From Alteribacillus persepolensis (lineage in GTDB: Bacteria; Bacillota; Bacilli; Bacillales; Marinococcaceae), in the NCBI RefSeq assembly GCF_900099605.1, contig NZ_FNDK01000020.1, positions 1 through 61,801 on the forward strand: DNA of 61,801 nucleotides, given 5' to 3'. The notes under the pieces are model-generated. The model was not told the DNA's origin, searched no databases, and worked only from the letters and a program-made list of their open reading frames with translations. Below are positions 19,668 to 30,864 of this stretch, piece by piece. Every line of letters begins with the position of its first letter. Position 1 is the stretch's first letter. The position numbers and the translations under genes are program-made.

Positions 19668-20093
19668 GTGGCTAAAAAAGTCGAGAAGGTAGTAAAGCTT
19701 CAAATCCCTGCCGGCAAAGCTAATCCGGCTCCGCCAGTAGGACCTGCATTGGGTCAAGCAGGCGTAAACATCATGGGATTTTGTAAAGAATTTAACGCTC
19801 GTACTTCAGATCAAGCAGGGATGATTATTCCTGTAGAGATTTCTGTATATGAAGACCGTTCGTTTACTTTTATTACGAAGACACCGCCAGCAGCTGTGCT
19901 TCTAAAGAAAGCAGCTGGTATCGATAGTGGTTCTGGTGAACCAAACCGTAATAAAGTAGCTACGGTGAAACGTGATCAAGTACGTGAGATTGCTGAAACA
20001 AAAATGCCAGACCTTAATGCGGCTGATGTTGATGCGGCAATGCGTATGGTTGAAGGTACAGCCCGCAGCATGGGAATTACTGTTGAAGACTAA
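19668..20093 (+). CDS. rplK: 50S ribosomal protein L11
   Basis: A 141-residue L11, the standard length. The proline-rich N-terminal domain ([16 protein letters not shown]) binds factors and thiostrepton. The C-terminal domain binds the 23S GTPase-centre RNA. It starts with GTG after AAGGAGGTGTG. The reading frame is open further upstream, but nothing there resembles L11. It heads the rplK-rplA pair, with structured RNA before and after it. Confidence 0.97.
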   Translation: MAKKVEKVVKLQIPAGKANPAPPVGPALGQAGVNIMGFCKEFNARTSDQAGMIIPVEISVYEDRSFTFITKTPPAAVLLKKAAGIDSGSGEPNRNKVATVKRDQVREIAETKMPDLNAADVDAAMRMVEGTARSMGITVED

Positions 20094-20107
20094 TGAACGC
20101 CTTGCCT

Positions 20108-20157
20108 AAGGTTGCGACTGCCGTCCCTTTTTGGACGGATATTGTGTTCGCAACCTT
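20108..20157 (+). promoter_or_regulatory. Nested hairpin between rplK and rplA
   Basis: AAGGTTGCGA (20108-20117) pairs perfectly with TCGCAACCTT (20148-20157). Inside it, CCGTCC (20121-20126) pairs with GGACGG (20133-20138). No T run follows, so it is not a terminator. It may be an L1-binding or processing site; L1 is known to bind its own mRNA in other bacteria. Confidence 0.55.
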
Positions 20158-20207
20158 TAATAGTGGGAGGTTTAACCGCTAAAACCACAAACGAGGAGGA
20201 AATAAAA

Positions 20208-20906
20208 TTGGCTAAAAGAGGTAAAAAATACGAAGACGCTGTCGCGTTAATTGACCGTGAACAGCAATATAATGCCGAAGAGGCCATTGAACTTGTGAAG
20301 AAAACTTCTATCGCAAAGTTTGATGAAACAGTAGAAGCAGCTGTGCGCCTTGGTGTAGACCCTCGTAAAAACGACCAGCAAATCCGCGGGGCTGTTGTGC
20401 TTCCGCACGGTACTGGTAAAACACAGCGTGTTCTTGTTTTTGCAAAAGGGGAAAAAGCACAAGAAGCAGAAGCTGCAGGAGCAGATTACGTTGGAGAAGA
20501 AGATCTTGTCAACAAAGTACAGCAGGGTTGGTTTGACTTTGACGTAGTTGTGGCCACGCCGGATATGATGGCTCAAGTAGGTAAGCTCGGTAAACTCCTA
20601 GGGCCAAAAGGCCTTATGCCAAACCCTAAAACAGGCACAGTTACAATGGATGTAACAAAAGCTGTTGAAGAGATTAAAGCGGGTAAAGTAGAGTACCGAG
20701 TGGATAAGTCAGGAAACATTCATGCGCCGATTGGTAAAGTTTCTTTTGATACAGACAAGCTGGTAGAAAACTTTAACACATTGATTGATACATTGGTTAA
20801 AGCAAAGCCGGCGGCTGCAAAAGGAACATATATGAAGAATGCTTCTGTTGCTTCTACAATGGGTCCAGGGGTGAAAGTTAGCACCTCAACGTTGAATTTG
20901 AAATAA
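20208..20906 (+). CDS. rplA: 50S ribosomal protein L1
   Basis: A 232-residue L1, the family length. It starts with TTG after GAGGAGGAAA; the frame is open upstream into the intergenic hairpin but that part does not resemble L1. The [15 protein letters not shown] block marks domain II, and both RNA-binding ends of domain I are intact. L1 forms the movable stalk at the E site and releases deacylated tRNA. The rplJL promoter follows five bases after the stop. Confidence 0.97.
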   Translation: MAKRGKKYEDAVALIDREQQYNAEEAIELVKKTSIAKFDETVEAAVRLGVDPRKNDQQIRGAVVLPHGTGKTQRVLVFAKGEKAQEAEAAGADYVGEEDLVNKVQQGWFDFDVVVATPDMMAQVGKLGKLLGPKGLMPNPKTGTVTMDVTKAVEEIKAGKVEYRVDKSGNIHAPIGKVSFDTDKLVENFNTLIDTLVKAKPAAAKGTYMKNASVASTMGPGVKVSTSTLNLK

Positions 20907-20910
20907 TGAT

Positions 20911-20939
20911 TTGACGTGAGCTTTTAAAACCGTTATACT
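20911..20939 (+). promoter_or_regulatory. sigma-A promoter of rplJL
   Basis: TTGACG (20911-20916), 17-base spacer, TATACT (20934-20939). It starts the L10 leader transcript. Confidence 0.75.
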
Positions 20940-20945
20940 AAATGA

Positions 20946-21104
20946 CGGTTCATAGCTTTTAAATAAATAAATGTTTACCGCAGACAGCAGGTGCGCTTGC
21001 CGCTTAATTTCCTGCCGAGGTAGTTTTCGCCGCACTTTCGAGATGGGATAAGTGTGGATATATAGAGAACAAAACCTTCATGTCTGTGGACATGAAGGTT
21101 TTTT
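20946..21104 (+). promoter_or_regulatory. Ribosomal protein L10 leader
   Basis: A long untranslated leader before rplJ, with the structured block around 20970-21060 typical of Firmicute L10 leaders. It ends in a perfect 14-base-pair hairpin, AAAACCTTCATGTC (21071-21084) against GACATGAAGGTTTT (21089-21102), and a T run. In known cases the L10-L12 complex binds the leader and favours termination. The 5' limit is estimated from the promoter. Confidence 0.75.
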
Positions 21105-21195
21105 GTGGTTTTTATGGGCGTCGATGATGTCAAAAGATCATAAAAACACCCCTCTGTTTGCGGAACGTCAATAAAGAGAGCAGGAGGTGTGACAG

Positions 21196-21696
21196 TTGAG
21201 CAAAGTTATCGAGCAGAAACAAAGCGTTGTGCAAGAAATTGCAGAAAAACTAGAAAACAGTGTGTCTACTGTTATCGTAGACTACCGTGGTCTAGATGTA
21301 TCAGAAGCAACAGAATTGCGTAAGCAGCTTCGTGAAGCAGGTGTTGACTTTAAAGTTTACAAAAACACAATGGTTCGCCGTGCGACGGAAAAGACCAACT
21401 TGACAGAACTTGATGAGTTTCTTGTAGGGCCTACAGCCGTTGCGACAAGCACAGATGATGTTGTTACTCCAGCAAAAGTAATTAACGAGTTTGCGAAAGA
21501 GCACGAACAACTTGAGATTAAGACTGGTGTGATCGAAGGACGCGTTGCTTCTCTTGAAGAAATTAAGGAGCTTGCCAGCCTGCCTTCTCACGATGGCTTG
21601 GTTTCCATGCTTCTCAACGTTCTTCAAGCGCCTATCCGCAACTTTGCGTTGGCTTCTAAAGCAGTTGCTGACCAAAAAGAAGAAGAAGGCGCGTAA
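21196..21696 (+). CDS. rplJ: 50S ribosomal protein L10
   Basis: A 166-residue L10 (P0), the base of the stalk that carries L7/L12 dimers. The N-terminal 23S-binding domain holds [18 protein letters not shown] and [10 protein letters not shown]. The C-terminal helix binds L12 dimers. It starts with TTG after AGGAGGTGTG, about 90 bases after the leader terminator. Autoregulation through the leader is expected. Confidence 0.97.
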   Translation: MSKVIEQKQSVVQEIAEKLENSVSTVIVDYRGLDVSEATELRKQLREAGVDFKVYKNTMVRRATEKTNLTELDEFLVGPTAVATSTDDVVTPAKVINEFAKEHEQLEIKTGVIEGRVASLEEIKELASLPSHDGLVSMLLNVLQAPIRNFALASKAVADQKEEEGA

Positions 21697-21764
21697 AGAA
21701 TGGTGCGCGAATGTAAATGCGAGATTCTGTGATATATAATAAATATTTTTAAGGAGGATCAACA

Positions 21765-22127
21765 ATGAGCAAAGAACAAATCATTGATGCGATCAAAGAA
21801 ATGTCCGTTCTTGAATTGAACGATCTTGTAAAAGCTATTGAAGAAGAATTTGGTGTTACAGCAGCTGCACCTGTAGCTGTAGCTGGCGGCGGCGCTGCTG
21901 AAGCTGAAGAAGAACAAACAGAATTTGATGTTGTTCTTGAAGAAGCTGGCGGCTCTAAGATTAACGTTATCAAAGTTGTCCGTGAAATCACTGGACTCGG
22001 CTTGAAAGAAGCGAAAGCTCTTGTAGACGGAGCTCCTGAAACGCTTAAAGAAGGCGCTGAAAAAGAAGAAGCGGAAGAAATCAAGAGCAAGCTTGAAGAA
22101 GCTGGCGCTAAAATCGAACTTAAGTAA
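21765..22127 (+). CDS. rplL: 50S ribosomal protein L7/L12
   Basis: A 120-residue L12. An N-terminal dimer domain (about 1-30) is followed by an alanine-glycine-glutamate hinge ([18 protein letters not shown]) and a C-terminal factor-binding domain with [24 protein letters not shown] split over residues about 63-86. It recruits the translation GTPases. The ATG follows AAGGAGG. The terminator after it separates stalk genes from ybxB and rpoB. Confidence 0.98.
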   Translation: MSKEQIIDAIKEMSVLELNDLVKAIEEEFGVTAAAPVAVAGGGAAEAEEEQTEFDVVLEEAGGSKINVIKVVREITGLGLKEAKALVDGAPETLKEGAEKEEAEEIKSKLEEAGAKIELK

Positions 22128-22138
22128 AGGTAGCATAC

Positions 22139-22174
22139 AGAGCTTTCTCTACGATGTAGAGGAAGCTCTTTTTT
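22139..22174 (+). terminator. Terminator after rplL
   Basis: AGAGCTTTCTCTAC (22139-22152) pairs with GTAGAGGAAGCTCT (22156-22169), one G-U pair, followed by a T run. It is strong; ybxB and rpoB then depend on read-through or their own promoters. Confidence 0.9.
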
Positions 22175-22227
22175 ACACATTTATATAGTGTGTAACGTGA
22201 GCATCAATGTACAAAGGAAGTGAATAG

Positions 22228-22827
22228 ATGGGCAGTCATTACTTTGATCAATCGCCGCACAAGGCAAGTGAAGAAAAGACAATTGAAGCAGTACTTCGCG
22301 GAAATAAGTGGATGTTTACTAGTGATCACGCGGTCTTTTCAAAAAAAGAAATCGATTTTGGGAGCAAAACGTTAATAGAGGCTTTTCGTTGGCCGGAAGT
22401 CGATGGTGACGTATTAGACGTAGGCTGCGGCTATGGGCCAATTGGCATTACGCTGGCCTCAGAAACGAGTCGGAATGTGTGGTTAGTGGATGTTAACACG
22501 CGTGCCCTAGCGCTGGCTGAAAAAAATGTCTCCCGTTATCATTTGAATAATGTGCACGTTCAAGAAAGCGACTTGTTTGAACGTATACAACGAGACGATT
22601 TTGCAGCGATTGTAACAAACCCGCCAATTAGAGCTGGAAAAGACGTCGTCTTTGACTTATATGAGAAAGCTCACCAATATTTACGAAGCCGCGGGGAGTT
22701 GTGGGTGGTTATCCAAAAAAAGCAAGGAGCGCCCTCAACGAAAGAGAAGCTGCTGTCTCTTTTTAGCGATGTGGAAACAGTAAAGAAAAACAAAGGGTAC
22801 CATGTTTTTTGCGCAAAAAAAAGTTGA
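22228..22827 (+). CDS. ybxB: YbxB, class I SAM-dependent methyltransferase (RsmC-like)
   Basis: A 199-residue methyltransferase. Motif I DVGCGYGPIGI (about residues 68-78) binds S-adenosylmethionine. The catalytic NPPIR (about 132-136) is of the type found in N2-guanine rRNA methylases such as RsmC and RlmG. The likely target is rRNA, but the exact base is not known from sequence. The ATG follows AAAGGAAGTG. The gene is kept between rplL and rpoB in bacilli. Confidence 0.88.
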   Translation: MGSHYFDQSPHKASEEKTIEAVLRGNKWMFTSDHAVFSKKEIDFGSKTLIEAFRWPEVDGDVLDVGCGYGPIGITLASETSRNVWLVDVNTRALALAEKNVSRYHLNNVHVQESDLFERIQRDDFAAIVTNPPIRAGKDVVFDLYEKAHQYLRSRGELWVVIQKKQGAPSTKEKLLSLFSDVETVKKNKGYHVFCAKKS

Positions 22828-23160
22828 CCACATATATGTTTTGTGGTATTGTTATTTAATGCGTATAAGTATCCGATATGGTACAAATACATTCTTTCGT
22901 CCGCTCTATATTTTCCATTAAAAATGTATAAAAAGGCAGGAACAGGGAAAAATAGTATAATCAGCCTGACAGTTGGAAAATAGTGGTTCTTTTTTTGAAG
23001 AGACCATTTTTTTCTTTGTTCGAAAAAAGGTCAGGCACTAAAAATGGAGTAAACATACAGATATTGATCTCGTATGTTTCTATATTTTGGTAGCCGCCTT
23101 GGGTATACTGCCTGTCGAAAAGATAGGTGGACATTATGTGATATTTAAGGGGTGACTCAG
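22828..23160 (+). promoter_or_regulatory. rpoB leader region with attenuator-like hairpin
   Basis: A 333-base gap without a gene. TATAAT at 22956-22961 is a -10 candidate without a good -35. A hairpin TGGTTCTT (22984-22991) against AAGAGACCA (22998-23006), followed by seven T, looks like an attenuator. GCCTGAC (22964-22970) and GTCAGGC (23030-23036) could enclose it. TATACT at 23104-23109 is a second weak -10. In bacilli rpoBC has its own promoter in this gap. Confidence 0.5.
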
Positions 23161-26100
23161 TTGACAGGTCAACTTATTCAGTTTGGACGCCACCGCCACA
23201 GAAGAAGCTATGCAAGAATTAATGAAGTCTTGGATCTTCCAAACCTTATTGAAATTCAAACAGCTTCCTATCAATGGTTTCTTGATGAGGGTATTCGTGA
23301 AATGTTTCAGGATATCTCCCCCATTGAGGATTTCACGGGTAATTTGGTTTTAGAGTTTATCGATTACAGCCTTGGTGAACCCAAGTATTCGATTGACGAA
23401 TCCAAGGAAAGAGATGTTACCTATTCTGCGCCATTACGTGTCAAAGTGCGTTTGATGAACAAAGAAACTGGTGAAGTGAAAGAGCAGGAGGTTTTCATGG
23501 GAGACTTTCCGCTCATGACTGACACTGGTACGTTTATTATTAACGGTGCAGAGCGTGTTATTGTATCTCAGCTTGTACGTTCACCGAGCGTTTATTTTAA
23601 CGAAAAAACGGACAAGAACGGTAAGAGAGGGTACACTGCTACAGTGATACCAAACCGAGGTGCATGGCTAGAACTCGAAACCGATGCAAAAGATATTGTA
23701 TATGTGCGTATTGACCGTACCAGAAAACTGCCTGTTACGGTGCTGTTGCGTGCACTTGGATTCGGGTCTGATCAAGAGATCATTGACTTGCTTGGTGAAG
23801 ATGAGTATTTACGCAACACGTTGGAAAAAGACAACACCGATGGTACAGAAAAAGCGTTATTAGAAATATATGAGCGTCTCCGCCCAGGTGAACCTCCGAC
23901 TGTAGAAAGTGCAAAAAGCTTGCTGGAAACAAGGTTTTTCGACCCGAAACGTTATGACCTTGCAAATGTTGGGCGCTACAAAGTGAACAAAAAGCTCCAT
24001 ATCAAAAACCGTTTGTTTAACCAACGCCTGGCTGAAACGCTTGCTGACCCAGAAACTGGTGAAGTTTTGGCGGAAGAAGGTGCGGTATTAGACCGCAGAA
24101 CCCTTGATCGTCTGCTGCCTTATTTAGAAAATAACCTTGGATTTAAACGATACACTGTTTCTGGAGGCGTAGTAGATGATAAAGATCTTGACGTTCAATC
24201 CATTAAAATCTACCCGCCAAACGAGCAAGAAGAAGAGCAAGTCATCAACGTTATTAGCAATGGAAACATTGAGCGTAACGTGAAAAATATTACACCAGAA
24301 GATATTATTTCTTCTATCAACTACTTCTTTAATCTTTTACATGGAGTCGGGCTAACCGATGATATTGACCATTTAGGAAACCGCCGCTTACGTTCTGTTG
24401 GGGAGTTGCTGCAGAACCAATTTAGAATCGGTCTGTCTCGAATGGAGCGGGTGGTTCGTGAGCGTATGTCTATACAAGACCCAAGTGCGATTACACCGCA
24501 AGCCCTTATCAATATCCGTCCGGTTATCGCCTCCATTAAAGAGTTTTTTGGAAGCTCACAGCTTTCCCAGTTTATGGACCAAACAAACCCGCTTGCTGAG
24601 TTGACACATAAACGGCGTTTGTCTGCTTTAGGGCCCGGCGGCTTAACTAGAGAAAGAGCCGGCTTTGAAGTTCGTGACGTGCACTATTCCCACTATGGCA
24701 GAATGTGTCCAATTGAAACGCCGGAAGGACCTAACATTGGCTTGATTAACTCGTTATCTAGCTATGCAAAAGTAAATGAGTTTGGGTTTATTGAAACAGC
24801 TTACCGCCGAGTAGACCATGAAACGGGACAAGTCACCAAAGAATGTGACTACTTAACAGCAGATGAAGAAGACAACTATGTTGTAGCCCAAGCGAACGCA
24901 AAGCTCAATGAAGACGGTGCATTTGCTGATGACAATATTATTGCTCGTTTTCGAGGGGAAAACACGATTGTTCCAAAAGAGAAAATAGACTATATGGACG
25001 TTTCCCCAAAACAAGTTGTGTCTGCGGCAACGGCTTGTATTCCTTTCTTAGAAAATGATGACTCCAACCGCGCATTGATGGGTGCAAACATGCAGCGTCA
25101 AGCTGTGCCTTTGCTTGAACCAGAAGCGCCTTTGGTTGGTACAGGAATGGAATATGTATCTGCTAAAGACTCAGGGGCAGCGATTGTAGCAAAAACGAAG
25201 GGCATCGTGGAGCGTGTAACAGCTCGCGAAATTTGGCTTCGCCGTTTAGAAGACATTGACGGCAAAGAAGTAGAAACAGACATTGATAAATATAAAATGT
25301 CCAAATATATTCGCTCAAACCAAGGAACTAGTTACAACCAGCGCCCAATTGTAAGTGAAGGGGACCGCATAGAAAAAGGGGAAGTTCTTGGTGACGGCCC
25401 GTCCATGGATAAAGGTGAAATGGCGTTAGGAAGAAACGTTCTTGTTGGCTTTATGACATGGGATGGATACAACTATGAAGATGCTATTATCTTGAGTGAA
25501 CGCCTTGTGAAAGATGACGTATATACTTCTGTTCATATTGAAGAATATGAATCGGAGGCTCGGGATACGAAATTAGGACCGGAAGAAATTACGCGCGATA
25601 TACCAAATGTCAGTGAGGAAGCGCTCAAGAATTTAGATGACCGCGGTATTATTCGTGTCGGGGCCGAAGTAAAAGATGGCGATATTCTTGTTGGTAAAGT
25701 GACTCCGAAAGGGATGACAGAACTGACCGCTGAAGAACGTCTGCTCCATGCGATTTTTGGTGAGAAAGCGAGAGAAGTTCGTGATACATCTTTACGAGTT
25801 CCACACGGCGCGGACGGCATTGTGTTAGATGTGAAGATTTTCAACCGTGAAGACGGCGACGAACTGCCTCCTGGTGTAAATCAGCTTGTTCGTGTTTATC
25901 TCGTTCAAAAGCGAAAAATTCATGAAGGGGATAAAATGGCTGGCCGTCACGGGAATAAAGGTGTTATTTCAAGGATTTTACCAGAAGAAGATATGCCTTA
26001 CCTTCCTGATGGAACGCCAATTGAAATTATGTTAAACCCACTTGGTGTGCCATCACGTATGAACATCGGTCAGGTATTAGAATTGCACTTAGGTATGGCT

Positions 26101-26700
26101 GCCCGTGAATTGAACCTTCATATGGCAACACCGGTATTTGACGGAGCCAGAGAAGAAGATGTATGGGAGACGTTAGAAGAGGCAGGAATCGCGCGTGACG
26201 GTAAGACCGTGCTGTATGACGGCAGAACCGGAGAACCATTTGACAGCCGTGTTTCTGTCGGAGTGATGTACATGATCAAACTTGCGCATATGGTTGACGA
26301 TAAGCTGCACGCACGCTCTACAGGTCCATACTCATTGGTCACACAGCAGCCGCTTGGTGGTAAAGCACAGTTTGGTGGTCAGCGCTTTGGCGAGATGGAA
26401 GTATGGGCATTAGAAGCATATGGTGCGGCATATACCCTGCAAGAAATTTTGACTGTTAAGTCAGACGATGTAGTCGGCCGTGTGAAAACGTATGAATCAA
26501 TTGTTAAAGGTGAAAACGTACCAGAACCAGGTGTGCCTGAATCCTTTAAAGTATTGATTAAAGAACTGCAGAGTCTTGGCATGGACGTCAAAATGCTCTC
26601 TAGCACAGAAGAAGAGATTGAAATGAAAGAACTAGATGATGAAGAAGATCAGTCTGGTGATAAATTGAACTTAAAAATGGAGTCTAGTGAAAACGCCTGA
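23161..26700 (+). CDS. rpoB: DNA-directed RNA polymerase subunit beta
   Basis: A 1179-residue beta subunit. It starts with TTG six bases after AAGGGGTG, giving the family N-terminus [18 protein letters not shown]; a GTG nine bases upstream is less likely. The rifampicin pocket ([20 protein letters not shown] and [10 protein letters not shown]) has the sensitive residues. The [27 protein letters not shown] and [10 protein letters not shown] blocks are intact. The C-terminal tail after about 1150 is short and acidic, as in other bacilli. It makes the catalytic core with RpoC. Confidence 0.98.
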   Translation: MTGQLIQFGRHRHRRSYARINEVLDLPNLIEIQTASYQWFLDEGIREMFQDISPIEDFTGNLVLEFIDYSLGEPKYSIDESKERDVTYSAPLRVKVRLMNKETGEVKEQEVFMGDFPLMTDTGTFIINGAERVIVSQLVRSPSVYFNEKTDKNGKRGYTATVIPNRGAWLELETDAKDIVYVRIDRTRKLPVTVLLRALGFGSDQEIIDLLGEDEYLRNTLEKDNTDGTEKALLEIYERLRPGEPPTVESAKSLLETRFFDPKRYDLANVGRYKVNKKLHIKNRLFNQRLAETLADPETGEVLAEEGAVLDRRTLDRLLPYLENNLGFKRYTVSGGVVDDKDLDVQSIKIYPPNEQEEEQVINVISNGNIERNVKNITPEDIISSINYFFNLLHGVGLTDDIDHLGNRRLRSVGELLQNQFRIGLSRMERVVRERMSIQDPSAITPQALINIRPVIASIKEFFGSSQLSQFMDQTNPLAELTHKRRLSALGPGGLTRERAGFEVRDVHYSHYGRMCPIETPEGPNIGLINSLSSYAKVNEFGFIETAYRRVDHETGQVTKECDYLTADEEDNYVVAQANAKLNEDGAFADDNIIARFRGENTIVPKEKIDYMDVSPKQVVSAATACIPFLENDDSNRALMGANMQRQAVPLLEPEAPLVGTGMEYVSAKDSGAAIVAKTKGIVERVTAREIWLRRLEDIDGKEVETDIDKYKMSKYIRSNQGTSYNQRPIVSEGDRIEKGEVLGDGPSMDKGEMALGRNVLVGFMTWDGYNYEDAIILSERLVKDDVYTSVHIEEYESEARDTKLGPEEITRDIPNVSEEALKNLDDRGIIRVGAEVKDGDILVGKVTPKGMTELTAEERLLHAIFGEKAREVRDTSLRVPHGADGIVLDVKIFNREDGDELPPGVNQLVRVYLVQKRKIHEGDKMAGRHGNKGVISRILPEEDMPYLPDGTPIEIMLNPLGVPSRMNIGQVLELHLGMAARELNLHMATPVFDGAREEDVWETLEEAGIARDGKTVLYDGRTGEPFDSRVSVGVMYMIKLAHMVDDKLHARSTGPYSLVTQQPLGGKAQFGGQRFGEMEVWALEAYGAAYTLQEILTVKSDDVVGRVKTYESIVKGENVPEPGVPESFKVLIKELQSLGMDVKMLSSTEEEIEMKELDDEEDQSGDKLNLKMESSENA

Positions 26701-26729
26701 TAAGCACAGCTGCTTTTCATTGAAAGATT

Positions 26730-26762
26730 GGAAGAGGCACTTTGTCTGAAAAAGCCTCTTCC
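26730..26762 (+). promoter_or_regulatory. Hairpin between rpoB and rpoC
   Basis: GGAAGAGGC (26730-26738) pairs perfectly with GCCTCTTCC (26754-26762) around a 15-base loop. No T run follows directly. It may be a processing or stability element, or set the ratio of beta to beta'. Confidence 0.55.
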
Positions 26763-26835
26763 TACAGCTGTTCTTTTTATGATTGTGTCGTGTTGTGCTT
26801 TTAGCTACCCAAAGTTCGAAAGGGAGGTTGACCCC

Positions 26836-29800
26836 TTGATTGACGTTAATAATTTTGAATACATGAAAATCGGTTTGGCATCGCCCGATAAAATTCGTTC
26901 ATGGTCCCGCGGCGAAGTGAAAAAACCAGAGACGATTAACTATCGTACGTTAAAGCCAGAAAAAGACGGTCTGTTCTGCGAAAGAATATTTGGTCCGACG
27001 AAAGACTGGGAGTGTCATTGCGGGAAATATAAACGAGTTCGCTATAAAGGTGTCGTATGTGACCGGTGTGGAGTAGAAGTGACTCGTGCGAAAGTTCGTC
27101 GTGAACGTATGGGTCATATTGAGCTGGCTGCTCCGGTTTCGCATATTTGGTATTTTAAAGGAATTCCAAGTCGTATGGGTCTTGTGCTAGATATGTCCCC
27201 TCGCTCGCTAGAAGAAGTTATTTACTTTGCTTCTTATGTAGTAACAGACACAGGGGATACTCCACTAGAGTACAAACAGCTGCTTTCAGAGAAAGAATAT
27301 CGTTCGTATTATGATAAATACGGGCGCGGGTTTGCAGCGCATATGGGTGCAGAAGCTATTCGCAAGCTTTTGGAAGACATTGACCTTGATAAAGAAGTGA
27401 AGCACTTAAAAGACGAGCTGGAAACGGCACAGGGCCAGAGAAGAACTCGTGCTATTAAGAGATTAGAGGTGCTTGAGTCTTTCCGTAATTCAGGGAACCA
27501 CCCTTCATGGATGATCTTGGATGTTCTTCCGGTCATTCCACCTGAATTGCGCCCTATGGTTCAGCTTGATGGCGGACGTTTTGCAACTTCTGATTTAAAT
27601 GACCTGTATCGCAGAGTTATTAACCGTAACAACCGTTTGAAGCGCCTGCTCGATCTCGGTGCTCCAAACATTATCGTGCAAAATGAAAAGCGTATGCTTC
27701 AAGAAGCTGTTGACGCTTTAATTGATAACGGCCGCCGCGGACGTCCGGTTACCGGACCAGGGAACCGCCCGCTTAAATCTCTTTCTCACATGTTGAAAGG
27801 AAAGCAGGGAAGATTCCGTCAGAATCTATTAGGTAAGCGTGTTGACTACTCTGGGCGTTCCGTTATCGTTGTCGGCCCAAGCCTAAAAATGTATCAATGC
27901 GGTTTGCCAAAAGAAATGGCACTAGAGCTGTTTAAACCTTTTGTAATGAAAGAGCTGGTAAGCAGAGGTCTTGCTCACAACATTAAAAGTGCCAAAAGAA
28001 AGGTAGAGCGCGTTCATCCAGAAGTTTGGGACGTACTAGAAGAAGTGATTAAAGAGCATCCTGTTCTGCTCAACCGCGCTCCAACATTACACCGCCTCGG
28101 TATTCAGGCGTTTGAGCCAACACTTGTAGAAGGGCGCGCAGTAAAACTGCACCCACTTGTGTGTACGGCATATAATGCAGACTTTGACGGGGACCAGATG
28201 GCTGTCCACGTTCCGTTATCTGCAGAAGCGCAAGCAGAAGCCCGTATTTTAATGCTTGCAGCACAGAACATTTTGAACCCGAAAGACGGCAAACCAGTTG
28301 TTACTCCGTCCCAAGATATGGTGTTGGGTAACTACTATTTAACACTTGAAAGAGCTGGTGCTGTTGGAGAAGGTTCTGTGTTTAAAGATCCAAATGAAGC
28401 ATTGACTGCTTATCAGAATGGATATGTTCATTTACACAGCCGGGTAGCAATCCCAGTTGCTTCTCTAGATAAAACAAACTTTACAGAAGAGCAGAATGAC
28501 AGATTGCTGCTTACCACTGTTGGAAAGATTATTTTCAACGAGATACTGCCAACATCTTTCCCATATGTAAACGAACCAACAGCCACCAACTTAGAAGAGC
28601 AGATTCCTGAGAAGTATATTGTCCCAATGAATGTGGACATCAAAAAAGAATTTGAAAATCGTGAAACGGTGCCACCATTTAAAAAAGGCTTCTTAGGCGA
28701 CATCATTGCAGAAGTATTTAAGAACTTCCAAATTATCGAGACATCTAAGATGCTTGACCGCATGAAGGATTTAGGTTTTTATTATTCAACAAAAGCAGGG
28801 ATTACTGTTGGTATCTCTGATATTGTTGTACTCGGTGATAAACAAGTAATTCTTGATGAAGCAGAGGAAAAAGTTGACCGGGTTATGAAACAGTTCCGCC
28901 GTGGTCTTATTACGGAGGAAGAGCGTTATGATAAAGTTATCTCCATATGGAGCGAGGCTAAAGATACCATCCAAGACAAATTGATGGGCACATTGGATAA
29001 AACAAACCCTATCTTTATGATGAGTGACTCTGGTGCTCGTGGTAATGCGTCGAACTTTACACAGTTGGCAGGTATGCGCGGTCTTATGGCCAACCCATCT
29101 GGACGAATTATTGAGTTGCCGATTAAGTCCAGCTTCCGGGAAGGCTTAACGGTACTGGAATACTTTATTTCTACGCACGGTGCCCGTAAAGGTCTTGCTG
29201 ATACAGCATTGAAGACAGCTGACTCTGGTTATCTGACTAGACGTCTTGTAGATGTGGCCCAGGACGTTATTGTACGTGAGGATGACTGCGGCACAGATCG
29301 CGGACTCGATGTTCAAGCACTTCGTGAAGGAACGGAATTAATTGAAAGCTTGCAAGATCGTTTGGTAGGACGTGTGCTCTTTAAAACTGTCCGGCATCCG
29401 GAAACGAGTGAAGTGCTTGCGAAAAAAGGTGAATTGATTGACGAAGACAAAGCAAAGGTAATTGAAGAAGCCGGCGTAGAACAAGCTACTATTCGGTCTG
29501 TCTTCACATGTGACACCCGTCACGGTGTATGCAAGAAGTGTTATGGTAAAAACCTTGCCACAGGTTCTGACGTGGAAGTTGGAGAGGCTGTTGGAATTAT
29601 TGCCGCTCAATCAATTGGTGAGCCAGGCACACAGCTTACGATGCGCACATTCCACACAGGCGGTGTTGCAGGAGACGATATTACACAAGGTCTTCCGAGA
29701 ATCCAAGAGTTATTTGAAGCTCGTAATCCAAAAGGCCAAGCAGTTATATCTGAACTGTCAGGTGAAGTCGTTGACATTAAAGAACACAATGACAAAAAAG

Positions 29801-30456
29801 AAGTCACCGTACAAGGGGCATTGGAAACACGCAGTTATACGACACAATACGGTGCCCGGATGAAGGTGGAAGTTGGTGAACAGGTTGCAGCAGGACAGGC
29901 GTTGACAGAAGGCTCTGTTGATCCAAAAGAACTTCTGAAAGTTACCGGCCTGCAAGCTGTTCAAGAATACTTGCTAAAAGAAGTACAAAAAGTATATAGT
30001 ATGCAAGGGGTTGAAATTGGCGATAAGCACGTAGAGGTTATGGTTCGCCAAATGCTTCGCAAAATACGTGTTGCAGATTCCGGTGATACAGAGGTGCTGC
30101 CGGGAAGCCTTGTAGAAATCCATCATTTCGACTCCGCAAATGAAAAAGTGTTAGAAAAAGGCGGACATCCTGCGGTTGGTCAGCCGGTTATTTTAGGTAT
30201 TACAAAAGCATCTCTTGAGACGGATTCCTTCCTCTCAGCTGCTTCATTCCAAGAAACAACTAGAGTACTCACGGATGCAGCTATTAAAGGGAAACGTGAT
30301 GAGCTGGTCGGCTTGAAAGAAAACGTAATTATCGGTAAGCTAGTACCAGCAGGAACCGGAATGCAGCGCTATCGTTCGCTGGAAGTAGACCTGCCTGATG
30401 AAGAAACATCTCAAGAAACAGCAGAGACGGGAGAAGCAGCTATTACACAAGAGTGA
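26836..30456 (+). CDS. rpoC: DNA-directed RNA polymerase subunit beta'
   Basis: A 1206-residue beta' subunit. It starts with TTG after AGGGAGG, matching the family start ([10 protein letters not shown]); the frame is open for another 108 bases upstream but reads through the intergenic hairpin and is not beta'. The N-terminal zinc site is C60, C62, C75, C78. The catalytic NADFDGDQM places the three Asp at 449, 451 and 453. The second zinc site (CNT/CKK/CYG region near 890) and the bridge and trigger helices are present. No insertions beyond the Firmicute pattern. Confidence 0.98.
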   Translation: MIDVNNFEYMKIGLASPDKIRSWSRGEVKKPETINYRTLKPEKDGLFCERIFGPTKDWECHCGKYKRVRYKGVVCDRCGVEVTRAKVRRERMGHIELAAPVSHIWYFKGIPSRMGLVLDMSPRSLEEVIYFASYVVTDTGDTPLEYKQLLSEKEYRSYYDKYGRGFAAHMGAEAIRKLLEDIDLDKEVKHLKDELETAQGQRRTRAIKRLEVLESFRNSGNHPSWMILDVLPVIPPELRPMVQLDGGRFATSDLNDLYRRVINRNNRLKRLLDLGAPNIIVQNEKRMLQEAVDALIDNGRRGRPVTGPGNRPLKSLSHMLKGKQGRFRQNLLGKRVDYSGRSVIVVGPSLKMYQCGLPKEMALELFKPFVMKELVSRGLAHNIKSAKRKVERVHPEVWDVLEEVIKEHPVLLNRAPTLHRLGIQAFEPTLVEGRAVKLHPLVCTAYNADFDGDQMAVHVPLSAEAQAEARILMLAAQNILNPKDGKPVVTPSQDMVLGNYYLTLERAGAVGEGSVFKDPNEALTAYQNGYVHLHSRVAIPVASLDKTNFTEEQNDRLLLTTVGKIIFNEILPTSFPYVNEPTATNLEEQIPEKYIVPMNVDIKKEFENRETVPPFKKGFLGDIIAEVFKNFQIIETSKMLDRMKDLGFYYSTKAGITVGISDIVVLGDKQVILDEAEEKVDRVMKQFRRGLITEEERYDKVISIWSEAKDTIQDKLMGTLDKTNPIFMMSDSGARGNASNFTQLAGMRGLMANPSGRIIELPIKSSFREGLTVLEYFISTHGARKGLADTALKTADSGYLTRRLVDVAQDVIVREDDCGTDRGLDVQALREGTELIESLQDRLVGRVLFKTVRHPETSEVLAKKGELIDEDKAKVIEEAGVEQATIRSVFTCDTRHGVCKKCYGKNLATGSDVEVGEAVGIIAAQSIGEPGTQLTMRTFHTGGVAGDDITQGLPRIQELFEARNPKGQAVISELSGEVVDIKEHNDKKEVTVQGALETRSYTTQYGARMKVEVGEQVAAGQALTEGSVDPKELLKVTGLQAVQEYLLKEVQKVYSMQGVEIGDKHVEVMVRQMLRKIRVADSGDTEVLPGSLVEIHHFDSANEKVLEKGGHPAVGQPVILGITKASLETDSFLSAASFQETTRVLTDAAIKGKRDELVGLKENVIIGKLVPAGTGMQRYRSLEVDLPDEETSQETAETGEAAITQE

Positions 30457-30463
30457 AATAGTG

Positions 30464-30492
30464 TTGACATCTCTAGGATACGGTGATATGCT
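30464..30492 (+). promoter_or_regulatory. Promoter of the ybxF-rpsL-rpsG-fusA unit
   Basis: A perfect TTGACA (30464-30469), 17-base spacer, TATGCT (30487-30492), eight bases after the rpoC stop. Confidence 0.72.
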
Positions 30493-30533
30493 ATCAAGGT
30501 GTGCCTAACTCCCTGTGCTTTGGAGGATATAGA

Positions 30534-30785
30534 ATGTCTTATGAAAAAGTATCACAGGCAGATGAGGTTTTAATAGGAACGAAGCAAACGTTGAAAGCTC
30601 TGGAGTCGAACTCCGTTCAAGAAGTTATTGTTGCTGATGATGCAGAGAACAGGGTGATACAAAGAGTCCTTCTCGCAGCGGAAGCAAAGGGAGTACCGAT
30701 TCATAAAGTTGATTCCATGCGAAAGCTTGGAAAAGTATGTGGAATTGATGTTGGAGCAGCTGCGGTTGCGTTAAAAAAGCAATGA
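30534..30785 (+). CDS. rplGB: YbxF, L7Ae/L30e-like RNA-binding protein
   Basis: An 83-residue L7Ae-family protein (YbxF), which binds K-turn RNA. The GTKQTLKALES start, the VIVADDA strand and the GKVCGIDVGAAAVAL ending are typical. The ATG follows TTTGGAGG; the frame is open upstream to 30483 but without a ribosome site. It is kept before rpsL in bacilli. It probably binds the ribosome, and may also act on the structured RNA just downstream; that is inference. Confidence 0.92.
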   Translation: MSYEKVSQADEVLIGTKQTLKALESNSVQEVIVADDAENRVIQRVLLAAEAKGVPIHKVDSMRKLGKVCGIDVGAAAVALKKQ

Positions 30786-30786
30786 T

Positions 30787-30864
30787 GTTTTTGCTGATAG
30801 GGTTTTTGGCCCTATTGGCAAAAACTTTACTTTTGCTTTGTAGTGAACCACCTGGAACGGTGGT
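30787..30864 (+). promoter_or_regulatory. Two hairpins between ybxF and rpsL
   Basis: First hairpin: GTTTTTGC (30787-30794) plus ATAGGG (30797-30802) against CCCTAT (30810-30815) plus GCAAAAAC (30818-30825), with two U-G pairs between. Second: ACCACC (30847-30852) against GGTGGT (30859-30864). Neither has a T run. They may form a str-operon leader; S12 or S7 control is possible but unproven. Confidence 0.5.

Noticed and set aside
26728-26835. Extended N-terminus of RpoC
   Set aside because: The extra codons cross a hairpin and precede the AGGGAGG ribosome site; the family start is the TTG at 26836.
30787-30825. Hairpin after ybxF as a K-turn bound by YbxF
   Set aside because: The tandem G-A pairs and three-base bulge of a K-turn are not seen.
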